Of a stretch of 64,000 bases of DNA, positions 14,268 through 25,978 are shown piece by piece. Position 1 is the stretch's first letter. The number at the start of each line of letters is the position of its first letter. The DNA is taken from contig NC_083604.1 in NCBI RefSeq assembly GCF_029168945.1, forward strand, positions 75,160,211 to 75,224,210, in the 5' to 3' direction. Origin of the DNA: Cannabis sativa (lineage: Eukaryota; Streptophyta; Magnoliopsida; Rosales; Cannabaceae). The translations under genes were made by a program, and so were the position numbers. The notes under the pieces were generated by a model. It did not search any database, was not told the DNA's origin, and was given only the letters and a program-made list of their open reading frames with translations.

Positions 14268-17105
14268 ATGCATCTTTCACTATGGAAGCCCATATCTCAC
14301 TGCGCTGCTCTGCTTATGGACAAAAAGAGCAGTAAAAAGAGAGATGGGTCGTCCGAATCAACGAGTGAAGTGAAGAAAAATCAATCAGTTCTCAGAAAAC
14401 TTCAAGAGAACAAGCTCAGGGAAGCTCTTGAGGAAGCATCTGAAGATGGGTCTTTGTCAAAATCCCAAGACATCGAGTCTGAATCCATGGCTAACCAGGA
14501 CGAGAGTCTTGGAAGGTCACGGTCACTTGCTAGACTCAACGCCCAGAAGGAGTTTCTTCGAGCCACTGCACTTGCTGCTGACAGAACCTTTGAGTCTGAA
14601 GATGGTATTCCTGAGTTTCATGAATCTTTCAACAAATTCCTTACTATGTATCCCAAGTACCAATCTTCGGAAAAGATTGATCAGCTGAGGTTAAACGAGT
14701 ACTCTCACTTGTCCCCAAAGGTATGCCTTGATTATTGTGGATTTGGGCTTTTCTCTTATCTTCAAACAATTCATTATTGGGAATCTTCTACATTTAGCTT
14801 GTCTGAGATAACTGCTAATTTGAGTAATCATGCTCTTTATGGTGGTGCTGAGAAAGGGACTGTGGAACATGATATTAAAATGAGGATTATGGATTATTTG
14901 AATATTCCTGAGAATGAGTATGGCCTTGTGTTTACAGTGAGTAGAGGGTCTGCTTTTAAGTTGTTGGCTGAATCATACCCTTTTCATACAAATAAAAAAC
15001 TGTTGACTATGTTTGATTATGAGAGTCAGTCTGTGAATTGGATGGCTCAGAGTGCTAGAGAGAAAGGTGCTAAAGTGTACAGTGCTTGGTTTAAATGGCC
15101 AACCTTGAAGCTCTGCTCAACTGATTTAAGAAAGCAAATTTCAAACAAGAAGAAGAGGAAGAAGGATTCTGCTACTGGCCTTTTTGTGTTCCCAGTTCAA
15201 TCTAGAGTAACAGGGGCTAAGTATTCCTACCAATGGATGGCATTAGCTCAACAGAATAACTGGCATGTTTTGCTTGATGCTGGCTCATTGGGGCCTAAGG
15301 ACATGGATTCTCTTGGGTTATCCTTGTTTCGGCCAGATTTCATTATCACTTCATTTTACAGGGTTTTTGGATTTGACCCAACTGGATTTGGATGCCTTCT
15401 GATCAAGAAATCGGTCATGGGAAGCCTTCATAATCAATCTGGGTGTACAGGGTCTGGAATGGTGAAGATTACTCCTGAATATCCACTGTATCTGAGTGAT
15501 TCTGTAGATGGTTTGGACAAATTGGTCGGAATTGAAGATGAGGAAGTAGCTGTAAATGGTGAGAAAACCTCTGAAACTCGCCCTGGATTGCAGTTGCCTG
15601 CCTTCTCTGGCGCTTTTACATCTGCTCAGGTGAGGGATGTGTTTGAGACTGAAATGGAAGATAACTGTTCTGAGAGAGATGTAACAAGCACCATCTTTGA
15701 AGAAGCTGAGAGTATTTCAGTTGGTGAGGTAATGAAGAGCCCAGTTTTCAGTGAAGATGAGTCATCTGATAATTCATTTTGGATTGATTTGGGTCAGAGT
15801 CCACTGGGGTCTGATCATGCTGGCCAGATGAACAAACATAAGATTGCCTCTCCATTGCCCCCATATTGGTTTTCCGGGAAGAAAAATCAGAAAAGAGTTT
15901 CCCCTAAACCTACTTCCAGGATATATGGTAGCCCATTGTATGATGATAAAGATGGATCACATGAGGACCGGCAAGTGTTATCATTCGATGCTGCTGTTTT
16001 ATCTGTTTCACAGGAATTGGATCGCGTCAAGGAGGTCCCAGAAGAAGAACAATATGCAGATGCAATGCCCTCTTTGCCAAATGGTAAGAAGTCTTCGGTT
16101 TATCTGCATAGTGGAGAAATCCAAGAAGAACCTGAAGAAAGTGGAACGCTTTCTACTGAGTGTATGTCAAGTTCTATCACAAATGGTTCTCGGCTCAATG
16201 ATATAACTTCTTCCTATAAGCATCATAACTTAGAGAATGGAACAACTTCTCATTTTTGCTCAGAGATAAAAGAGAGTGCCATAAGAAGAGAAACAGAAGG
16301 TGAATTCCGGTTGTTGGGGAGAAGAGATGGGAATACCAGATATGCTGGGGGTAGATTTTTCGGTGTGGAGGAAAATGAAGTATCAAGCAGGGGAAGAAGG
16401 GTGTCATTTAGCACAGAAGAAAACCATCAAGAGCATCCGAGCCATAATGTGCAGACAGGAGAAGTATCTGTAGCTAGTTTGGATGATGATGAGTACAGCA
16501 GTGATGGAGAGTATGAAGATGGAGAAGACTGGGACAGGAGGGAACCCGAGATTACCTGCAGGCATCTTGATCACGTTAATTCGTTGGGTCTCAATAAAAC
16601 CACCCTCAGACTGCGGTTTTTAATCAATTGGCTAGTCACTTCACTACTGCAACTAAAATTAACTGGTTCAGATGGTGGCAGCAGAACCAATCTTGTTCAC
16701 ATCTATGGTCCGAAAATCAAATATGAAAGGGGTGCTGCTGTGGCTTTCAATCTCAAAGACAGAAATGGAGGGCTAATCAACCCGGAAATAGTCCAGAAGC
16801 TAGCTGAAAAAGAAGGGATCTCTTTAGGCCTTGGTTTCCTTAGTCACATAAGAATTGTAGATAGTCTGAGACATCATCAAGGAACATTGAGTCTTCAAGA
16901 TACTACACTCTGCAGACCAATGGAAAATGGCAGAAATGACAAAAAGAGCGGTTTTGTACGAATTGAGGTTATCACAGCTTCTCTAGGCTTTTTGACCAAC
17001 TTTGAAGATGTTTACAAGTTATGGGCATTCGTCGCGAAGTTTCTTAATCCAGTTTTTGTAAGAGAGGGTCAACTGCCAACTGTTGAAGAAGAATCTGAGT
17101 CTTAA
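14268..17105 (+). CDS. MOCOS-like PLP-transferase-fold protein, intronless, probably non-catalytic
   Basis: A single 945-residue frame. The ATG at 14268 ([20 protein letters not shown]) is preferred over the in-frame ATG at 14220 because the 16 codons between them are AT-rich leader. I recall related plant proteins beginning with this same phrase. An aminotransferase class V (cysteine desulfurase/MOCOS N-terminal) fold occupies about residues 100-410, followed by a long acidic linker (about 410-755) and a second conserved block to the C-terminus. The strand that normally carries the PLP-binding Lys (SFYK-type in molybdenum-cofactor sulfurases) reads SFYRVFG, putting Arg at position 365, so Schiff-base chemistry is unlikely. 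There is no C-terminal MOSC domain. It is probably annotated elsewhere as 'molybdenum cofactor sulfurase-like', but sulfurase activity should not be assumed. A pyrimidine-rich leader lies upstream (about 13700-14267). In Arabidopsis I recall homologues next to CDCA7-like genes, as here. Confidence 0.85.
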   Translation: MHLSLWKPISHCAALLMDKKSSKKRDGSSESTSEVKKNQSVLRKLQENKLREALEEASEDGSLSKSQDIESESMANQDESLGRSRSLARLNAQKEFLRATALAADRTFESEDGIPEFHESFNKFLTMYPKYQSSEKIDQLRLNEYSHLSPKVCLDYCGFGLFSYLQTIHYWESSTFSLSEITANLSNHALYGGAEKGTVEHDIKMRIMDYLNIPENEYGLVFTVSRGSAFKLLAESYPFHTNKKLLTMFDYESQSVNWMAQSAREKGAKVYSAWFKWPTLKLCSTDLRKQISNKKKRKKDSATGLFVFPVQSRVTGAKYSYQWMALAQQNNWHVLLDAGSLGPKDMDSLGLSLFRPDFIITSFYRVFGFDPTGFGCLLIKKSVMGSLHNQSGCTGSGMVKITPEYPLYLSDSVDGLDKLVGIEDEEVAVNGEKTSETRPGLQLPAFSGAFTSAQVRDVFETEMEDNCSERDVTSTIFEEAESISVGEVMKSPVFSEDESSDNSFWIDLGQSPLGSDHAGQMNKHKIASPLPPYWFSGKKNQKRVSPKPTSRIYGSPLYDDKDGSHEDRQVLSFDAAVLSVSQELDRVKEVPEEEQYADAMPSLPNGKKSSVYLHSGEIQEEPEESGTLSTECMSSSITNGSRLNDITSSYKHHNLENGTTSHFCSEIKESAIRRETEGEFRLLGRRDGNTRYAGGRFFGVEENEVSSRGRRVSFSTEENHQEHPSHNVQTGEVSVASLDDDEYSSDGEYEDGEDWDRREPEITCRHLDHVNSLGLNKTTLRLRFLINWLVTSLLQLKLTGSDGGSRTNLVHIYGPKIKYERGAAVAFNLKDRNGGLINPEIVQKLAEKEGISLGLGFLSHIRIVDSLRHHQGTLSLQDTTLCRPMENGRNDKKSGFVRIEVITASLGFLTNFEDVYKLWAFVAKFLNPVFVREGQLPTVEEESES

Positions 17106-18891
17106 AAAAACAACCCCATATAATGGCTATGTCTTGGCTTTCTTCTTTTCCTGGAGTTGGAATGTGGTTATTTGACAGGATATCTCAAAGCCAAGGCAGA
17201 AAGAAAAGAAGGGACCACTAAGGATCTAAGGTATTAAACAATGATTCACATTGGCTAATTCTGTTCCTCAGTTCTTCAATCCAGCAGATGACTTGTTGAT
17301 TCATATGTTATTGCTTGAGTTTTTCTCTTTTTCACATTTTGGATCTTTGTAGAGTTGGGCATTTAGAAAATTTGTATCATCTTGGAAGTCATGGTAGTAA
17401 ACTAAAAAAGCAGAATGACATTGGATACTACTTCCACTCCATGAAAGTGTATCCTTTGCTTTCATACAAAAAATTAAATTCGTTTTTTTGTCTTTTGTTT
17501 CCACTGTAAAAAAATCAACTTAGTTTGCACATTGTATGTTACTACTTTCTTGAATGCCAAGTTCTACTTTTATATCCATCATGCATATGCATGCATGCAT
17601 AAACTTCTTCCCTTCAAAAATCAAAATTAAGCTCTTTTCTACCTCAAATGGTCACCATATTATAGGATTAGGCCAGAGAAGAACATAGCAAAAATGGGGT
17701 AAGCAACAGTTACATGATGTTAACAGCAAAACACTCTGGTAAAAAGAAAGCAATTAAATAATAAAAGCTGATTGAAACACATTGGGAGAATTTCCATTCT
17801 TTTTCTTTCCCCTTGAGTAATTATCCCAAGTGGGCCACACCCATTAAGTGTTGTTTCCCTTTGAAATTATTTAGTTGATAATATGCGACTATGTATTATT
17901 ATTATTATTTTTCTATTGCTCTTGGGATTTTGTGGGTTCTATGTTCTGTAACTCCTTGAAAGGTTCTTTTCTTTTTGTGTTTGGTAATTGGTAGGGTAGT
18001 CATGGCACTATTTATTCTTTTCACATATTGATAATGATGATCAAAACTTTGTCTTTGAAGAAACAATAGAAACCTAACCAACATATATGATAAATAATTT
18101 CCAAGATTGTAAAGGAAATCAATCTATTGTCTTGTACTATATAAAATATAGTTATAAAGAAATCAAAGTGGTGAATTGTTTGGCAAAAAAATGTTAGGAG
18201 AGACTTTGGGAGTTAATATAGGAAAGCTGACTTCTGAATAGTAAACATACTAAGTAATATACATGTTGGTTGGTGACATTGACACTGACTTAGTTGACAA
18301 ATTTAAGAAGATTGCAAGTGTAGTTGGCTACTAAACAATTAGATTTTTGAAGATTTTGCTTGTTCATTGGTGTCAGTACCCATCAAGAAACACACTATAA
18401 TATATTAGATCATTCACAATATGCTTCTCCAATTTAATAAACCATCATTACAATAATATAAGATAAGAGGATAAGGACACGTTCCAGGCCAAAATTGCTC
18501 ATTGCTGACCCATTTATATATATACATATATATTTATATATAAAGGGTATGTTGACATGTACCGATAACAGGCTTTGGTGTCTCAATAACTAAAATCAGC
18601 CCACAATCATAGTTGAAAATGGGATGTTTGTGCATATTATGCGTTAACAGCTGAAAGTTATTCTTGTCTTCATCCAGTTATCTCCACTTCAGCACAAGAA
18701 GAAACAAACAACAAATTAGAAACGTCATAGAATATGATCCTTAGCAACTAAACTTATTATATTGAACAGAAAGTCCACATACTTATCCATTGATTAAGTT
18801 GACTGTTGCAATGATATCTCCTCTTAGCTTGTTTCTCTTAACTTGCTGAGATCAACAGGTGTTTTGGATAAATTTGATATTATAATGACAT
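17106..18891. other. intergenic DNA between convergent genes
   Basis: This contains the 3' flanks of the MOCOS-like gene (+) and the oligopeptidase-like gene (-). It is AT-rich with a TA-rich tract near 18510-18545 and a CATGCATG string near 17580-17600. No coding exon or bounded transposon is recognised. Confidence 0.5.
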
Positions 18892-21800
18892 CTACGATTC
18901 CATCATCTTTATAAGGAAAGCAGCCTCTAATGCTGACTCCTTGCACTGAAGGTACCGGTTTTCTTCCACTATGTCTGTTGACAGGTTAAGCAATATTGGT
19001 CGTTTTGGGTCGTAAATTGTGCGTTCGCGAACTCTAGCAACCCATTTTGCAGCTTCCCATACCCCAAATCTGAAATATGTCAAAGAATGTAAAAAGGTTC
19101 ATGAACACCCAGGTTATACGTTGCTCACTGGCTCCTTGATTTGATGATTATTCAATCAAGCTATAACTTTTGTTTGCAATAAGAAATGAAAATACATCAA
19201 ATTATATTTTCTAGCCCGGGGCATGAATATGAACACAACCAATGAGTTTTAAAGAGAGAATGAAAACAGTTATATAAATTAAACTATGTATCTCCTCAAG
19301 GATCAATTAAATGCCATTCCTAATGCTGTTGAGGGTTAGACCTCATTATTTAATATGTGACAGAGGAATCTAAAAAAGGAACACAGAGATTACCTGGTAT
19401 TGAAAGAAGAGGATATCATGACAGCAGGATATGAAGCATCCTCCTGAATGTTGTCATATGGAGAATATTTGCGTATAGCATGAAAATCATCAATATTCCA
19501 AGGGTATCCAAACTCTTCATATTCAGTTGCTGTAACGGGTAAAATGGGGTAAAGAAGAGTGTTGGTTGCATCTAGGAATGGAACCTGCAACAGAAAAAGT
19601 AAATGGAATAGTACACGAAAAGCATTCATACCATGGTAAGAAACAAAGAAGAAATAAAAGTAAGATTGTTGACCTTTAAAACTGCCGCACGAAATAAATC
19701 AGGGCAAACATTAATGGCTGAAGCAACTAAAAGTCCACCTGCGCTGTAACCACAACCAGCAAGCTTGTTTTCGGAGACAATCTCTCTTTCAATAAGGAAT
19801 TTAGCACAAGAGATATAATCTTTTATGGCATTATTCTTCTTTGTACCTCTACCATCATGATGCCACTTCTTACCCCGACCTCCTCCACCTCTAAAAAGAT
19901 ATCACATTATGTTAAGCAACAGGCAGCGAAAGGATCACTTACACTTAACAAGAGAATTTAAAAAAAGAAAAAGCAAGCTAGCTTTGAAGTATGAAAGACA
20001 AAGCACTGTATATTCGAAAGGGAAAAAACTCTTTAACCAAAAAAAACATGGGAAACAACTGTATCCACTACAATAAAAAGGTAGCTCAGTTGCACAAAAG
20101 ACAATGTAAAGGAATATTTCTTAAGGAAGGCTAAGGATAATAGCTGAAAAATTCCTAAGCCCACTCGAAAGCAGCAGGCTTTTGCTGAACTCTATGTAAT
20201 CCATAGGATGCATGACTTACAGAGTAATTACATTAATCCAAATATTAGCTTCATATATTACTATAGCATTTAACACACCTAACATCAGCATATGCGATAA
20301 TCCAACCACGATCAAGAAGGCTTTTCGATTCACTCCGCCACCGTTTATCAAGTATCTCCCCATAAGCTCCATGCCCATGAAGCAAGCCAGGGTTTTTATC
20401 TTGTCTCTTAACTTTGCTTGAGTATACAATGGTCAATGGAACCTCAACTCCATCATAGGAGGAGACATGATGACACTCACATGCATAGAACTCAGACAGA
20501 TCATTCCACAAGTTACTATTATTTAAATTCATTTCATTCGCAGAGCCAAAAGTTATAGTCTTTGAGGTTTGTTCTGGAATGCTTGGCAAAGAAGATGTTC
20601 CGTATAGAACTTTTGTTCTATCATGAAGAATATTTTGTTGTTGAACAATATTCCATTTCCCATTTGATAGGTCATAATCAACAACGGCATCAGGCATCTG
20701 CAGACATTTATTACAACATACCAATTCAAAGACAAAATATATCCTTTAAAAAGCAGCCTCTAAGTAACATATTCAATTTGTCACTATAAGGTATGTTATG
20801 TTAAGAAAACCTACTAATCACGTTGACATAAAAGTACAATAAAAAACATCTTCTGAACAAACAGACCATAAGGAAATACATACCACAGGTGATGATATTG
20901 TAAATCTCATGGTTGATGAGTAGTAGTCATAGTTCGGTCCAGGTGAAATTTGAGATACATATTTCGGAAGAGGCAGGTAATTTGGATGAAGCTCTTTCAG
21001 AGAAACTGGTCCCTATCACAGCAAGAAGGATAAAGGAGATAAGACCATTATGGAACTGTTTTTCAAATGTATGATGCATATAACTTAGAAGTGGCTAAGT
21101 GAGAAAAAATTAGTTTCATCAACTTACCTTACCAGCAGGCAAAGGTAGAGGAACTGAACAAAGTCTGAAGTTTCGATCTTCCCTTAAAATCATTACCAAG
21201 TTTGTATTGCAAAAGTCCACATCCTCCACAACCAAATCCGAGTCATTGATGAATACATCCTACAATAAACAAGAATGTGAATTACAAAAGAAAGTATGAA
21301 TGAAAAATTATAACATTAAACTGAAACAGTTGCCAAAATTATAGATAAAAAGTAGAGTTAAGCTTGGTAGGTAGAGCCAAATGAGAATTATACTCCTTAA
21401 CATAACCAATGAAAAGAATAATCACAACCAATAAAAGTGTACTTTTTAAGGCATGAAAATTAGAATTCAGCCCACAGACCTCCCATATCCTTAGACAGGT
21501 AGAAGCATCAGCTGGACTGCGAAGAAGATAATGACATTCAACTGGCTGGCCTGCTTTGGGAGCATCAGTAAATAGAAAAAGCAATCCTTGATGATGCTCA
21601 AGTATGCAATGAGCTAGACCTTCACATTCCCATACTAAAGTCAAGCCAGTCAAGGGATCAGCTGCATTTATCAGAAAGACCTAAGAGATGGTTATGATTG
21701 CTTCATCATTTTAACAGGAAAACAAAATCAAAATGTTTACTCCACAAAAAGCGATACCTTTGAAGATGTAGGAGTGAAAATATTTACAGCTACAAAGCGG

Positions 21801-22934
21801 AAATCTTTCGTGTGTCTGATGTTAACGTAGGTACTATCATCCAATTCTTCAAGAAGCAAAACATCCTCATCAGTTGATCCAATTATGCTGCAGTATAATC
21901 TGTGACACAAGATCAAGAAAAAAAATAAGAAAAAGAAGACAGCATTACAATCTTAAATTCAAACACGGAAAGTCATTAGAACCCCAATGGTAACCACCTG
22001 CAAGGCCGTTTCTTCTGATCTGTAACAACATAAAGCAATGCCTGGCCATCTTTGGCCCATGCCAAACCCGAAACGCGATCAACTTGAGGCTTACTACATA
22101 ATGCACCAGAATTCAAATTCCTTAAAGATAATCTATAAAAGTCATTGTCTTTATCATACATGGTGTATGCAAGAAACCGATGATCCGGAGACACTTCAGA
22201 TAATTCTTCATAAGCATAACCTAAATATAGTTGAAATAACAAACTAGTAAAACGACTAAAATTTACTTATGCCAATTTTGTGTCTTCATGAAACCAAATC
22301 AAAATCAAAATACCTCCAAATCTCTCAGCTTCTTGATTGTAATCAAGCAATTTCTGCTCAATTCTCCTCCCTGTAGTGAAATCAAATCCAGCAGAAGGAG
22401 ATTTATGCGAAACGAACTCTTCGTTCAAGCTCGCCAATCTTCGACATAGCACCGGATATTGCTTTCCCTCTTCGGCGCGACGATAGTACAACCTGCAGCA
22501 ATATCAAAACGTTCATCAATTTCCAATTTCCATCAGATTCTCCATAACCAAACATCAACAACAAAAGCGGTTTTTCACCATGGTCCCCAACGGAGAGGAG
22601 GCGTAGATAGGTCGAAAGCCAATCGAGAAGCCATCTCCGACTGGAGCTTGCTCTGAAGTCTTTCGGTATCAATCATGACGGCCTCCGCGTACTTCTCCTC
22701 CTGTTCCATGTAGATATCCATGTGACGCATTGCTACTTTGTCGTTCAAGCTTGACATCCAACTGTAAGGGTCCTCCCATGTCTGATCATGGAAGCTGAAG
22801 CTTTGGGGCTTCTGTGGTGGCTTCGGTGGCGTCGGTGGATTCGCCGCCTTGGGAGCCTTGTAGTGAGCTCGCCTGACGAGAATCGTCGCCGGATGATTTC
22901 CAACACGGCGGAGTAGCGTCAAAAGCTGACGCAT
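18892..22934 (-). CDS. prolyl oligopeptidase family (S9A) protein, 11 exons, triad incomplete
   Basis: Minus-strand exons in order: 22579-22934, 22314-22492, 21998-22220, 21758-21899, 21480-21680, 21128-21259, 20884-21012, 20279-20697, 19674-19890, 19394-19584 and 18892-19069. All introns are GT-AG, phases agree, and 788 residues result. The N-terminus is rich in Arg and Leu with no acidic residue in the first 30, like an organellar presequence, then Pro-rich. The beta-propeller covers roughly residues 80-480 and an alpha/beta hydrolase domain follows, with the nucleophile elbow GYSAGG (Ser643) and family blocks such as EYEEFGYP and KYSPYDNI. The position of the triad Asp (D-x-R) reads N-T-R (Asn728), and no His occurs after residue 730, where the catalytic His should be. 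The oxyanion-side segment PGLLHGHGAYGE is present. It resembles oligopeptidase B/protease II-type plant proteins, but peptidase activity is doubtful. Confidence 0.88.
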
Positions 22935-23300
22935 TGTCGTTTTGAGAATAGGATGGGGTTTTGCACTTGTTGTATTGTACTACTAATTTGGCGGGTTTTA
23001 CTTTGTGTAGGGTTTTAGAGTCACATGGGACACAAACGACTTGTCGTTCATATTTATCTAATGATTATGATAAGTACATTATATTTTCATGAAAAATATA
23101 TTTAGTACTTGTTTTTAATAATAGTTAATGAAAACTTACAAAAATACTAGATTTCGAGTTAATTTTTACAAAAATACTGTCACACGAAAATCTTTTTAAA
23201 AATACTGTAATTTTATAAAACACTTGTAAAACACAAAACAAAACAACTCAAAAAAACAACAGTAGAACAACAGTAAAAACTTAACACAGTATACTGCAGT

Positions 23301-23528
23301 CAGTGACGGACGCACATGTATCAATGTGGGGGCTATAGCCCCCACTAACAAAAATATTATCTTTTAAAAATTTAAATGTAATTTTTTAATTTGATAATTA
23401 TAAGTTAAAATAGTAGAAAAGCCCCCACAAAATTAAATAAATATAATAAGAGTGATTCTAATATATGTATAAATATTTTTCATTGATAAATAAGCCCCCA
23501 CAAAATAAAAATTCTGGGTCCGTCACTG
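23301..23528. mobile_element. hAT-type MITE
   Basis: Inverted ends CAGTGACGGA are flanked by the 8-bp duplication ACTGCAGT (23293-23300 and 23529-23536), the hallmark of hAT insertion. The 228-bp body has no coding capacity and contains a perfect 20-bp palindrome (23326-23345) plus two further copies of AGCCCCCACAAA. Confidence 0.88.
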
Positions 23529-23657
23529 ACTGCAGTATGAAACTTATGAAAAAACACAGTAAATAAGTAAAAAATACCGCTTGACAGTATTTTTGTAAAA
23601 AAAAAAATGGCAAAAATTAGTATATTATGTAAATTTCCCTAATTAATTAGTACTTTA

Positions 23658-23978
23658 AGGTATGTTTGACATCGTAAATAAAAAATTATTTTTTATTTTT
23701 AAAAATAGGAAATTATTTTCTTAAAACAATTAAGCTTATTTGATCTTGTATTTTAATAATAATTTTTAAAAAATAAAGTTACAAAAAATAAAAATTTCGA
23801 AAACAACAAAATGTTGTTTTTTTATTTTAAAAAATAATTTATTTTTGGTCAATATTATTTTTAAAAAACACTAACTAAACCTGATTTTGTTTTGAAAATT
23901 TCAAAAGCTTTTTTTTGTTCTTGTTTCTAAAAATGTTTTTTTGAAAACAAAATATAAAAAACAATGTCAAACATACTC
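23658..23978. mobile_element. Tourist/Harbinger-type MITE
   Basis: The ends share GTATGTTTGACAT in inverted orientation (left from 23658, right to 23978) and are flanked by TTA on both sides (23655-23657, 23979-23981), the TWA target preferred by PIF/Harbinger. The 321-bp body is A/T homopolymer-rich and non-coding. Confidence 0.7.
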
Positions 23979-24342
23979 TTATATTTCTAAATTATATATT
24001 TGTACCCTAAATTAAAATTTAATCAATACAATTTTATCAATTTAACCAAACAGATCTTAGTTATATGTAATCAGAAAATTAAATTTAAATTCAGAATTCA
24101 TAAAATTTTAAAAAATCTGATTGTATTGATAAAATTTTATAAAAAAAAAAATAAATTTAAAGTAGCAAATATAGAATTCATCGATCTCGCTGGTCTACTA
24201 ATTTATGATTAGAATTTTAACTTATATCCTAAACTATAACCAGTATTTTTCGAGACGCATTAATTTTATATGAATTTCTTTAATATGCAATAATTATTCA
24301 CTTTTGAATTTTCGTACAAATGTCGTGGTCATATATATTTTT

Positions 24343-24760
24343 GGGTGATTCTACAATGCACCCCCTTAAAAGGGATGTACTGATGCACCCTCTACTTGTT
24401 TCGGCATCAAAAAAAAAAAAATTAGTCTAATTTTTTTCATATCCATGTACTTTATAGCTATTTAAGATATCCTACAAAATTTTGAGAAATTCGGAATAAT
24501 TTACAATATAGAAAACAATGTTCAAACAGTCTATTTTACACGCGTATAAAATAAAATAGTCACGCGTGCAACACACTGTTTGAACGCACTTTTCAGCGTG
24601 TTAAACTTTTCCGAATTTCTTAAAATTTTGCAGGATGTCTTAAATAACCATAATTTACATGACCATGAAAAAAAATTGACTAAAAAATTATTTCGGATAC
24701 TAAAACAGATAGAGATGTATCGATATACCCCTTTTAAGAGGGTGCATTATAGAATTTCCT
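24343..24760. mobile_element. fold-back Mutator-type MITE
   Basis: Most of the 418 bp is two inverted arms of nearly 200 bp (shared TGCACCC, AAAAGGG and GAAATTCGG/CCGAATTTC blocks) around a centre near 24530-24570. The element is flanked by the 9-bp duplication TATATTTTT (24334-24342, 24761-24769), the size typical of Mutator-like transposition. Its transcripts would fold into a long hairpin. Confidence 0.75.
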
Positions 24761-24795
24761 TATATTTTTTTAATAAAACTTAACATCTTTATTAA

Positions 24796-25350
24796 CTAGC
24801 AATCGTTAATAATAATAGAACGCACTTTGTTAGAACAATACTCCAACTGAAGTACACGACCTGTAGAGAAACAAGAATCCCTGGCTAAAACATGAGCTAG
24901 CTTGTTTATAGCTCGTTTGACGAAACACAACTTAATATTATTTAAGAATAAGAGAAGAGTACGAACATCATGAACTAAAAGACCAAAAGAGAATGACAAA
25001 GTAATTTGGCTTTGCACGGCTTGAACACAAACTAAGCTATCAGTTTCCAAAATCACTTGTCCCCACAAATGACGATCAATCCAGCTTAATTAAAGCTTCT
25101 TTGATGCCAACAATTTCAGCTATTTCAGGTTGCATCCGTCCCATCTTTCCCATCATGTAAGTTTCTACCAAATTATTGCTAGAATCTCAGGCCACACAAC
25201 CAAAACCAAACCGGCCTTCTCGCTCAAACAAAGCGCCATCAACATTAACTTTGATCTTATTTATAGCAGGCACAGTCCAACGCTCAAGCACACGGTCCCC
25301 ATCAATCAACGGAGACAAAGAAAGAACCTTTATTATAATTTTTTTTTTAT
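24796..25350 (-). pseudogene. RNase H-like remnant of a non-LTR retroelement
   Basis: Two minus-strand frames carry the halves of a plant RVT_3-type RNase H domain: KVNVDGALF with the first Asp (about 25225-25260), and ILETDSLVCVQAV plus KLAHVLARDS (about 24870-25050). The frame breaks between them. No reverse transcriptase or endonuclease domain is nearby, so this is a 5'-truncated, decayed copy. A solitary RNase H-like host gene is less likely given the break. Confidence 0.6.
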
Positions 25351-25978
25351 GATTTTTCAAATATTTATAATTATTTTTTAAAACTATTATTACGTGGACC
25401 ACTAAAAATTTGTCACATGTACAAGTGTATACACATGGACAGTCCACCGTGGCACTTAATTGTGATTTTTGGACGGAGGTGTACAGAGCAAAACGGCACC
25501 AGAGTTTAGATAGTTATGCCGCCAAAATTTCGATTTTTGTAGTTAATTGTTACAAACCGTAAAGTTCAAGTGGTTTAGCCGTCAATATCCCATAAATAAT
25601 ATATCATTATTTTAGTAGTTTCGCTGTAAATAAAAGTTTATATATTTATCAATCAAACTTATAAATTTTCACAGTAGAAACTTAAGTCCCCCAATTACAA
25701 CTAAGTCATTTTTCTGTTTAATGTTGAAAGAAATCCAAACATAATCTTTTAGAATGACTATTGTTACATCAAAAGTACTTTGATGGTGCAACACATATAG
25801 TTTTCTTCTGAAAAGACCAAACAAAAGGTTTACCGTAGTAGAAAAGAAAATGCTTCTTTCCAATTGCATGCACCATCAGAAGTTCACAGAAGGAAGAACG
25901 AAACTTTGGAGTTTAATCTTTCTTTGATCTTGGATTTTGGCTGCATTTTGTCTGTCTTGTAAGGATAGTAAGAAGACA

